5,597 nucleotides of DNA from an uncultured Eubacteriales bacterium. Its GTDB lineage: Bacteria > Bacillota > Clostridia > Oscillospirales > Oscillospiraceae. The stretch spans positions 1 to 5,597 of the forward strand of contig UROL01000136.1 of assembly GCA_900549495.1 (NCBI GenBank), given 5' to 3'. Positions 1 to 5,597 of this stretch are shown one piece after another; positions within the stretch are counted from its first letter, which is position 1; each line of letters starts with the position of its first letter. Position numbers and translations under genes: made by a program. Below the pieces are notes generated by a model, which worked only from the letters and a program-made list of their open reading frames with translations, had not been told where the DNA came from and made no database searches.

Positions 1-17
1 GCCCGGGAGGGGGCGGA

Positions 18-1916
18 TTATTCCAGCTCGAAGGCACCGGTATACAGCTGGTAGTAGGTGCCCTTTGCGGCAATCAGGTCGTCGTGGGTGCCGCGTTCGA
101 TGATTTGGCCGTGGTCCAGCACCATGATACAGTCGGCGTTGCGGACGGTGGACAGGCGGTGGGCGATGACGAAGACGGTTCTTCCCTTCATCAGCGCATC
201 CATACCGGCCTGCACCTGGGCCTCGGTGTAGGTATCGATGGAGGAGGTGGCCTCGTCCAGAATCATCACCGGGGGATCGGCCACGGCAGCCCGGGCAATG
301 GCAATCAGCTGGCGCTGGCCCTGGGAGAGGCTGGCGCCGTTTCCGGTGAGCATGGTGTTGTAGCCGTCTGGCAGCCGGGTGATGAAGTCGTGGGCGTTGG
401 CCAGCTTGGCGGCGTGGATACAGGCCTCGTCGGTGGCATCCAGCTTGCCGTAGCGGATATTGTCCATCACCGTGCCGGTGAACAGATTGGTCTCCTGGAG
501 CACCACGCCCAGAGAGCGGCGCAGGTCGGGCTTGCAGATTTTGTTGATGTTGATATCGTCGTAGCGAATTTTGCCGTCATCAATGTCGTAAAACCGGTTA
601 ATCAGATTGGTGATGGTGGTTTTTCCGGCGCCGGTGGCCCCTACGAAGGCTATCTTCTGGCCCGGGCGGGCATACAGGGTGACATCATGCAGCACCGTCT
701 TCTCCGGCACATAGCCGAAGTCCACATGCTCCATAACAATGTCGCCCTTCAGCTCCCGGTAGGTGGTGGTGCCGTCGGCCTTGTGGAAATGCTTCCAGGC
801 CCAGTGACCGGTGCGCTCCGGGGTCTCACGGATGTTCCCCTGACTGTCAATTTCAGCATTGACCAGATGGACATAGCCCTGGTCCTGCTCCGGCTCCTGG
901 TTCATCAGGGTGAAGATTCGCTCAGCACCGGCCAGGGCCATGATAATGGAGTTGACTTGGTTGGAAATCTGGGAGATGGGCATGTTGAAGCTCCGGGACA
1001 GTACCATAAATGCCATCAGATTGCCCAGGGTGAGCATTTGCCCCTTGGAAAATACCACCATCATGCCACCGGCAATGGCCAGAACGGCGTACTGGATGTA
1101 GCCCAGGTTATTGTTGATGGGGCCCATGACGTTGGAGAATTTACCGGCGGAATAGGCGTTGGCGCAGAGCTGCTGGTTCAGCGCATCGAATTCCTTCTTG
1201 CAGGTGTCCTCGTGGTTGAAGATTTTTACCACCCGCTGGCCGTTAATCATTTCCTCAATATAGCCGTTCACCGCACCCAGGGACTGCTGCTGGCCGATGA
1301 AGTATTTTCCCGCCTTGCCCGCCAGATATTTGGTGGTAAGGACAATCAGGGAGATGGTAAACAGCATGACAATAAACAGCAGCCAACTGGTATCAATGAG
1401 GTTCCAGGCAACCACCACCAGGGTAATCAGCGAGGAGGCGCATTGGGGAATGGCCTGGCTTATCATTTGGCGCAGGGTGTCCACGTCGCTGGTGTAGCAG
1501 GACATTATGTTGCCTGCGGTGTTGGAATCGAAATAGCGCAGGGGCAGGCGCTGCATCTTTACGAACATCTCGTCCCGGATGGCCTTTTGGGTGCCCTGGC
1601 TGATGCCCACCATCAGATAGTTATATAGGAACGAGCTGAGGATGCCCACTGCGAAGATTGCCGCCATTTTCAGCAGGAATTGGGCAACGGGGCCAAAGTC
1701 CGTGGAACCGGAGGATATCATGGGCAGAATATACACATCCACCAGGGTGCCCAGGCTGCGGCTGCCCTTGGTCTGGGCAACGGAGGTGAGGAAGATACAC
1801 ACCAGCACGATTACCAGGACAGGAAGATACCTACGCATGTAGCTCAGCAGACGCAGCAGCGTTTGCTTGGGGTTCTTTGCCATGCGGCCATCGCCGCGCA
1901 TTTTCACAGGGGGCAT
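18..1916 (-). CDS. ABC exporter half-transporter, catalytically competent subunit of a heterodimer
   Basis: A 632-residue membrane ATPase of the type IV (ABCB-like) exporter fold, expected to pump a drug, lipid or peptide out across the cytoplasmic membrane with its upstream partner. Seen: about six hydrophobic segments within residues 29-325, the conserved EEMINGQRVVKIF coupling segment (221-233), then an ATPase domain from about 390. ATPase motifs are A-loop Tyr402, Walker A GATGAGKT (426-433), Q-loop Gln474, signature LSQGQ (530-534), Walker B ILDE with Glu555, D-loop SSID and H-loop His586. Glu and His are intact, but the signature has Gln for the first Gly of LSGGQ. Residues 345-390 form the linker insertion common in clostridial members of the TM288 type. 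The start overlaps the upstream stop (TAATG), with GGAAGG 8 nt before it; in-frame Met6 and Met12 lack as good a site. Substrate unknown. Only 17 bases follow the stop, so no terminator can be judged. Confidence 0.95.
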   Translation of the reverse strand: MPPVKMRGDGRMAKNPKQTLLRLLSYMRRYLPVLVIVLVCIFLTSVAQTKGSRSLGTLVDVYILPMISSGSTDFGPVAQFLLKMAAIFAVGILSSFLYNYLMVGISQGTQKAIRDEMFVKMQRLPLRYFDSNTAGNIMSCYTSDVDTLRQMISQAIPQCASSLITLVVVAWNLIDTSWLLFIVMLFTISLIVLTTKYLAGKAGKYFIGQQQSLGAVNGYIEEMINGQRVVKIFNHEDTCKKEFDALNQQLCANAYSAGKFSNVMGPINNNLGYIQYAVLAIAGGMMVVFSKGQMLTLGNLMAFMVLSRSFNMPISQISNQVNSIIMALAGAERIFTLMNQEPEQDQGYVHLVNAEIDSQGNIRETPERTGHWAWKHFHKADGTTTYRELKGDIVMEHVDFGYVPEKTVLHDVTLYARPGQKIAFVGATGAGKTTITNLINRFYDIDDGKIRYDDININKICKPDLRRSLGVVLQETNLFTGTVMDNIRYGKLDATDEACIHAAKLANAHDFITRLPDGYNTMLTGNGASLSQGQRQLIAIARAAVADPPVMILDEATSSIDTYTEAQVQAGMDALMKGRTVFVIAHRLSTVRNADCIMVLDHGQIIERGTHDDLIAAKGTYYQLYTGAFELE

Positions 1917-3661
1917 TATTCTTCCCTTCCTTTCTGCTGGGTTTCGTAGAGGTGCTGGTATATCACGGAGGTTTTCATCAGCTCCTGGTGGGTGCCGGAC
2001 TCGGCAATGGTGCCGCCGTCCAGAATCAGAATCAGGTCGGCATCCTGGACGGAGGAAATCCGCTGGGCGATAATCAGCTTAGTGGTGCCTGGAATTTCTT
2101 CCCGGAAGGCCTTGCGAATCATGGCATCGGTGTGGGTGTCCACGGCGGAGGTGGAGTCGTCCAGAATCAGAATCTTCGGCTTTTTCAGCAGCGCCCGGGC
2201 GATGCAAAGCCGCTGCTTCTGGCCGCCGGAGACGTTGGTGCCACCCTGCTCAATATGGGTGTCGTACTGCTCCGGGAAGCTCCGGATAAACTCATCGGCG
2301 CAGGCCAGCTGACAGGCGTGAACCAGCTCTTCGTCAGTGGCATCGGGATTGCCCCAGCGCAGGTTTTCCTTAATGGTGCCGGAGAATAGGGTGTTCTTTT
2401 GCAGCACCATGGCCACCTGGTCCCGCAGAGCTTCCAGCGCATAGTCCCGCACGTCCACGCCGCCCACCTTCAGGCAGCCGCCGGTGACATCGTACAGCCT
2501 GGGAATCAGCTGCACCAGGGTGGACTTGGAGGAGCCGGTGGCCCCCAGAATGCCCACAGTATAGCCGGAGGGAATGTGCAGATTGACATCGTGCAGTGCA
2601 TCCCGCTGGGCCTTGGCCGAGTAGCGGAAGCTGACGTCCTCAAAATCAATGGAGCCGTCCTGCACCTGGGACACGGGATTCTCCGGGGAGACCAGGTCGG
2701 GCTCCTCGTCCAGCAGCTCAGCGCAGCGGCGCATGGGGGCCCGGGACATAATCAGCATCGCGAACACCGTGGACAGCATCATCAGGCTGGAAAGAATCTG
2801 GGTGGTGTAGGTAAACATGGAGCTGAGCTCACCGGTGGTCAGACCCGCCCCGGGGACGTTGCCGGAGGCAATGACCAATTTGGCACCGAACCAGGAAATG
2901 GCCAGCATACAGCCGTAGACACACAGCTGCATCACCGGGTTGTTCAGCGCCAGAATGTGCTCTGCCTTGCAGAACAGGCGGTAGATTTCCCCGGAAATGC
3001 CGGTAAATTTCTCAATCTCCCGATCCTCCCGGACGAAGCTCTTTACCACCCGGATGCCGTGGATATTCTCCTGCACAACATTGTTCAGGCTGTCATAGGT
3101 TTTGAACACCTTATCGAAAATCTTGAACACCACTGGAATCAGGCCAATCAGCACCAGCGCCAGCAGGGGCAGGGCCACGCAGTACACCAGGCTCAGCTTT
3201 ACGCTGATACGCATGGCGGAAAACAGCGCCAAAATCAGCATCATGGGGCAGCGGATGGCCATACGAATCATCATCTGGAAGGCCATCTGCAAATTGGCCA
3301 CGTCCGAGGTCAGTCGAGTGACGATGGAGGCGGTGGAAAATTTGTCAATATTGGAGAAGCTGAACTCCTGAACGTGATAGTACATGTCATGCCGCAGATT
3401 CTTGGCGAAGCCGGTGCTGGCCTTGGAGGCAAACACCGCCGAGGCCGAGCCAAAGCACAGGGAGGCAACGGCGCACAGCATCAGCAGCAGGGACTGCTGC
3501 ACCACCACGGACATATCCTGCTGGGCAATGCCATAGTCATAGAGTTTGGCCATTACCAGAGGAATCAGTACCTCCATGGCCACCTCGCCAATCATGCAGA
3601 TGGGGCCGAGGATGGCAGACAATTTGTATTCCCGGACACTCCGGGCGAGTTTTCGAATCAT
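1916..3661 (-). CDS. ABC exporter half-transporter, degenerate-site subunit of a heterodimer
   Basis: A 581-residue half-transporter with the same fold: membrane segments within about residues 15-305, coupling segment NGIxVVKSF-like at 198-209 (QENIHGIRVVKSF), ATPase domain from about 337. Motifs seen: Walker A GATGSSKST (373-381, Ser where Gly is usual), Q-loop Gln421, signature VSGGQ (477-481), Walker B ILILDD with Asp502 replacing the catalytic Glu, D-loop SAVD, and Gln533 replacing the H-loop His (IIAQR). Asp plus Gln is the known signature of the non-hydrolysing site in heterodimers such as TM287/288, LmrCD and BmrCD. Its intact signature should complete the active site formed by the downstream subunit, so the two genes are expected to work only together. 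The start overlaps the marR stop by 4 nt (ATGA); GGAGG lies 10 nt upstream and AGGAAG closer. Role: multidrug-type efflux by family; substrate not predictable. Confidence 0.95.
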   Translation of the reverse strand: MIRKLARSVREYKLSAILGPICMIGEVAMEVLIPLVMAKLYDYGIAQQDMSVVVQQSLLLMLCAVASLCFGSASAVFASKASTGFAKNLRHDMYYHVQEFSFSNIDKFSTASIVTRLTSDVANLQMAFQMMIRMAIRCPMMLILALFSAMRISVKLSLVYCVALPLLALVLIGLIPVVFKIFDKVFKTYDSLNNVVQENIHGIRVVKSFVREDREIEKFTGISGEIYRLFCKAEHILALNNPVMQLCVYGCMLAISWFGAKLVIASGNVPGAGLTTGELSSMFTYTTQILSSLMMLSTVFAMLIMSRAPMRRCAELLDEEPDLVSPENPVSQVQDGSIDFEDVSFRYSAKAQRDALHDVNLHIPSGYTVGILGATGSSKSTLVQLIPRLYDVTGGCLKVGGVDVRDYALEALRDQVAMVLQKNTLFSGTIKENLRWGNPDATDEELVHACQLACADEFIRSFPEQYDTHIEQGGTNVSGGQKQRLCIARALLKKPKILILDDSTSAVDTHTDAMIRKAFREEIPGTTKLIIAQRISSVQDADLILILDGGTIAESGTHQELMKTSVIYQHLYETQQKGREE

Positions 3662-4113
3662 TCTTCCTGTTCCTCCTTGTCAAAGTGAAGCTGGGGGGCG
3701 CAGCCCAGGTTGTTGGCCGCCCGGGTGAGCAGGTCGGCGAACTGCGCCATTTCCTCCTGGGAAAACCCCCGGACAATCAGCCCTTCGTTTTCCTGGATGG
3801 TGCGGTAAATGCGCTCGTTGCAGTCCGCACCCTTGGGCAGTATGTAAATCCGCTTGCAGCGCTTGTCCTGCTGGTCTGGCCGGAATTCGATAAAATCCTT
3901 CTTTTCCAGCCGGGACAGGATGCCGGACACCGTGGGGTGGCTGAGGTTGAAATTCTCCTCGATATCCTTGGCGCAGGGCGGATCCTTCTGCATGGCCAAA
4001 AAGCCCATGATTCTGCCCTGAGCAGAGGTCAGTTCCATCTCCATCATGGCCTGGGTGACGGTTTGGGAAATGGCGCAGTGGAGAATGCGGAACATATGTC
4101 CATAGTGGTACAA
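3658..4113 (-). CDS. MarR-family transcriptional regulator (TTG start)
   Basis: A 151-residue winged helix-turn-helix regulator, first gene of the exporter operon. Seen: N-terminal dimerisation helices (about 5-45, including LTSAQGRIMGFL), HTH with recognition helix around LSHPTVSGILSRLEKK (57-72), the wing with the MarR-type D-x-R motif (Asp83, Arg85) ending in IYILPKG (89-95), and C-terminal helices to about 137. Length is normal for the family. The chosen start is TTG, preceded at 7 nt by AAGGAAG. The next in-frame Met (residue 7, ATG at 4095) has no Shine-Dalgarno sequence in front, and the nearby ATG and GTG upstream are in another frame. Family members typically repress their own operon until a ligand binds, and two palindromes over its promoter fit that. 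It carries five Cys (13, 47, 86, 98, 138); whether any senses redox is unknown. The inducer is probably related to the exporter's substrate (inference). Confidence 0.94.
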   Translation of the reverse strand: MYHYGHMFRILHCAISQTVTQAMMEMELTSAQGRIMGFLAMQKDPPCAKDIEENFNLSHPTVSGILSRLEKKDFIEFRPDQQDKRCKRIYILPKGADCNERIYRTIQENEGLIVRGFSQEEMAQFADLLTRAANNLGCAPQLHFDKEEQEE

Positions 4114-4120
4114 TTCATCA

Positions 4121-4127
4121 CTTCCTT
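4121..4127 (-). promoter_or_regulatory. Ribosome binding site of marR, decides the TTG start
   Basis: AAGGAAG on the minus strand with a 7-nt spacer to the TTG at 4113-4111. It is the only good Shine-Dalgarno match near the start and favours TTG over the ATG 18 nt further in. Confidence 0.75.
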
Positions 4128-4134
4128 TTTGAAA

Positions 4135-4148
4135 CGTAGCGTGCTACG
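4135..4148. promoter_or_regulatory. Putative MarR operator site 1
   Basis: A 14-bp palindrome of the form CGTAGC-GT-GCTACG, perfect except for the two central bases. It sits over the predicted transcription start and early leader of the marR operon. Size and symmetry suit a MarR dimer. Binding by the adjacent MarR protein is inferred from position only. Confidence 0.65.
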
Positions 4149-4152
4149 CAAA

Positions 4153-4181
4153 AGTGTAGCACGCTATGTATTATTTTTCAA
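4153..4181 (-). promoter_or_regulatory. Promoter of the marR-ABC operon
   Basis: Minus strand: -35 TTGAAA at 4181-4176 (5/6 to consensus), a 17-bp spacer, and -10 TACACT at 4158-4153 (4/6). The expected transcription start is near 4146, giving a leader of about 33 nt before the TTG. Palindromic operator site 2 covers the -10 and spacer; site 1 covers the start point and early leader. This layout fits repression by blocking RNA polymerase. Confidence 0.75.
4156..4167. promoter_or_regulatory. Putative MarR operator site 2
   Basis: A 12-bp imperfect palindrome GTAGC-AC-GCTAT, overlapping part of the -10 box and the promoter spacer. Its centre is 20 bp from that of site 1, close to two helical turns, so two dimers could bind on the same DNA face. 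The terminal T (for C) makes it the less symmetric and perhaps weaker site. Confidence 0.62.
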
Positions 4182-4261
4182 GGGCTTCAAAAAAATTTAA
4201 CATTTCTCGTTTACCCTCCACATTTCCCTGGATTTCAAATATTAAGTTTTTATGTATTCCC

Positions 4262-4290
4262 TTGATTCCACCAACGCTATCCGGTATAAT
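4262..4290 (+). promoter_or_regulatory. Promoter of the SH3-domain protein gene
   Basis: -35 TTGATT at 4262-4267 (4/6), a 17-bp spacer, and a perfect -10 TATAAT at 4285-4290. Transcription should start near 4297, leaving a short leader of about 16 nt that is almost entirely ribosome binding site. No full copy of the MarR-type palindrome is present here. Confidence 0.75.
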
Positions 4291-4301
4291 AAGAAACGAT
4301 T

Positions 4302-4306
4302 GGAGG
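4302..4306 (+). promoter_or_regulatory. Ribosome binding site of the SH3-domain protein gene
   Basis: GGAGG 7 nt before the ATG at 4314. It fixes this start, which also opens directly into a signal peptide. Confidence 0.85.
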
Positions 4307-4313
4307 GAAAATT

Positions 4314-5570
4314 ATGCAAAAACTTATCGCTATTTTACTTTCAGCCTCTCTTCTGCTGGCGGCAGGGGGAACCGCCTCCTCTCAGGAGGATTCTGCCCCA
4401 TTTGGCCAGCTGTTTCAACTGATTCAAGCCATCTTCACCCCGGCAGACAGCCGGCAGACGGTCACCACCACCGAGGCAACGGCGTTGCACAGCACCCCCA
4501 GCCCCCTTGCCAAGATGGTGATGCAGCTGTCCTCCGGCACCCAGGTGGAGCTGATTCGCTCGGAAACCGTCCTGAATGTCCGCTGGTGCTTCGTCCAGGC
4601 AAATGGGGTGAAGGGCTGGGTGAAGGAATCCAGCCTGAACCTGCCTGGGAGCAATGGGGCGGCCACTCTGCCCGCCAACGTGGCAACGGTGAAGTCCGCT
4701 GCCAGTGTCTACAGCAGCTACAACCAGAGCACCCGGGTGCTGGCGCAGCTGGAGAAGGGGGCAGAGGTGACGGTTCTACGCAGGGCGCAGTACAGCGGCG
4801 CCGACTGGGTGTATGCCACGGTTAAGAGCAGCGGCATCTCCGGCTGGCTGCTGGAATCCGGGCTGAATATGCCCGCCGTGGTGACAAATCTGGACCTGAC
4901 CCGGTCTGAGCTTACCTATCTGCCCACCTATGCCCAGCTGGGCTACGTGACCACCAACCGCCTGAACATCCGCACCGCCCCCGGCACCAACTTCGACCAG
5001 GTGGGGGCCTATTCCGGCGGCGAACGGGTGGGCATCCTGGAGACCAACAGCGGCTGGGGCCGCACCGTGGACGGCTGGATTTACCTGGGCTACGTCTATT
5101 TCGAGGGTCAGGTGGGTACCAACTGCCTGATTGGCAGCGTTGCCACCGAGCAGCTGAACATCCGCTCCGGCCCCAGCACCGACTATCCCATCACCGGCAG
5201 CTTCGGCCTTGGCGACCGGGTAATGGTTTTGGAGCAGGTCTATAGCAGAGGCCAGTACTGGGGTTACACCCGCAGGGGCTGGATTTGCATGAGCTATGTG
5301 TCCCCGGACTGCATCCCCGGCACAACAGAGCCCATCTATGGCTATGGCGTGGTTACCGTTGCCAGCGCCGACCTGCTGGATGCCGCCGGTACCGGCAACA
5401 AGGTTGGCTCCCTGCCCAAGGGAACTGCTACCCCCATTTTCGTAACGGCCAAGCTGGGGGATTCCCTGTGGGGACAGACCCCTACCGGCTGGATTGATAT
5501 GAGCGGTGTGGATATGCGTGCCATCTATCAGCAGACGGCCATCCCTGCCGCCCCGGTGCTGCCCCCCGAG
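4314..5570 (+). CDS. Exported protein with five SH3b domains, 3' end missing
   Basis: 419 native residues, open to the adapter junction with no stop codon, so the C-terminus is missing. Seen: a signal peptide (Lys3, hydrophobic core about 4-18, likely cleavage after the GTA at 19-21; no lipobox Cys), then five SH3-like units at about 49-110, 122-186, 210-264, 274-331 and 343-402, each ending in a GW-[VLI] type strand. Units 3 and 4 are the most typical, each with LNIR-[TS]-[AG]-P followed by Gly-rich turns, exactly 64 residues apart. Units 1, 2 and 5 lack LNIR and are diverged. A Pro/Ala-rich stretch (410-418) follows and may be a linker to another domain. SH3b units usually bind peptidoglycan or cell-wall polymers, so an envelope-associated role is likely; no catalytic domain is visible. 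It has its own promoter and points away from the exporter operon, so a functional link is unproven. Confidence 0.88.
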
Positions 5571-5597
5571 CTGTCTCTTATACACATCTCCGAGCCC
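5571..5597. other. Nextera/Tn5 sequencing adapter (artefact)
   Basis: Positions 5571-5589 are CTGTCTCTTATACACATCT, the complete 19-bp Tn5 mosaic end, and 5590-5597 (CCGAGCCC) continue exactly into the Nextera read-2 adapter arm: 27 of 27 bases as I know that adapter. In the SH3 frame it translates to LSLIHISEP, and on the other strand it supplies a GTG start followed by YKRQ. Both peptides are familiar signs of untrimmed adapter in predicted proteins. This is library-preparation sequence, not genome, and it marks the end of the assembled contig. Confidence 0.97.

Larger units (their letters stand above)
4134..4169. repeat. Inverted repeat made of two tandem palindromes
   Basis: Left arm 4134-4149 and right arm 4154-4169 pair over 16 positions with two G-T pairs, around an AAAA centre. 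Each arm is itself near-palindromic, so the same stretch also reads as two similar sites side by side. The marR transcript should start near 4146, inside the repeat, so the full hairpin would not form in that mRNA. It is best read as a DNA-level protein-binding site rather than an RNA structure. Confidence 0.85.

Noticed and set aside
1..17. GC-rich stretch after the last ABC stop, with CCCGGG, as possible terminator stem
   Set aside because: Only one side of any hairpin could be in the window and no T-run is visible, so it cannot be supported.
84..1628. 514-codon open frame on the plus strand, antisense to the second ABC gene
   Set aside because: It lies wholly inside a gene with every ABC motif intact. 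Its translation is Gly/His/Val-rich low-complexity sequence with no recognisable domain, as expected opposite a GC-biased coding strand.
2399..3688. 429-codon open frame on the plus strand, antisense to the first ABC gene
   Set aside because: Same cause: a Gln/His/Gly-rich shadow of the ABC gene with no domain and no convincing ribosome binding site.
4134..4178. Rho-independent terminator on the plus strand (hairpin followed by ATTATTTTT)
   Set aside because: No plus-strand gene lies to the left that would need it, and the T-run is explained by the minus-strand promoter (-35 complement and AT-rich spacer). The double palindrome fits an operator better. On the minus strand no T-run follows.
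4347..4379. Lipoprotein signal peptide in the SH3 protein (LLLAAGG resembles a lipobox)
   Set aside because: The obligatory Cys is absent (Gly at that place), so an ordinary signal-peptidase I cleavage is more likely.
4166..4825. 219-codon plus-strand frame overlapping the SH3 gene start
   Set aside because: It is in another frame from the gene with a promoter, GGAGG site, signal peptide and SH3 repeats. It has no ribosome binding site and its translation changes to low-complexity sequence inside the SH3 gene.
4776..5585. 269-codon minus-strand frame opposite the SH3 gene
   Set aside because: Its start codon and first residues (MYKRQ) lie in the sequencing adapter, and the rest is the Gly/Ala-rich shadow of the SH3 gene.
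5571..5589. Tn5/IS50 mosaic end as a natural mobile element boundary
   Set aside because: It is followed by the Nextera read-2 arm rather than IS50 sequence, and stands at the very end of the window, so it is library adapter.

Overview
The window looks like a fragment of a moderately GC-rich member of the Bacillota, most likely a gut Clostridia lineage of the Oscillospiraceae/Ruminococcaceae type. This rests on gene content (a MarR regulator with a paired ABC exporter, and a secreted multi-SH3b protein), strong AGGAGG-like ribosome binding sites, and GC-rich genes around an AT-rich intergenic region. The taxonomic placement is an inference; no marker gene is present.

Positions 18-4113, minus strand: a compact three-gene operon transcribed right to left. 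The order is a MarR-family repressor (TTG start), then two ABC exporter half-transporters. The junctions are tightly overlapping: ATGA between marR and the first ABC gene, TAATG between the two ABC genes. The two ABC proteins form a textbook heterodimer. The first has a degenerate ATPase site (Asp for the Walker B Glu, Gln for the H-loop His). The second has the intact Glu and His but a degenerate LSQGQ signature.

Positions 4114-4313: a 200-bp AT-rich divergent intergenic region. On the minus side a sigma-70/sigma-A-type promoter (TTGAAA, 17 bp, TACACT) is overlaid by two similar GTAGC-NN-GCTAC palindromes whose centres are 20 bp apart. They are probably the autoregulatory operator of the MarR protein. 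On the plus side a second promoter (TTGATT, 17 bp, TATAAT) and a GGAGG ribosome binding site serve the rightward gene.

Positions 4314-5570, plus strand: the 5' part of a gene for an exported protein with a signal peptide and five tandem bacterial SH3 (SH3b) domains, cut off before its stop codon.

Positions 5571-5597 are not biological. They match the Nextera/Tn5 transposon adapter (19-bp mosaic end plus the first 8 bases of the read-2 arm). The SH3 gene is therefore truncated by a library artefact at a contig end, and its apparent last nine residues (LSLIHISEP) are adapter translation. I see no previously undescribed system here. The most useful results are the adapter, the double operator and the corrected MarR start.
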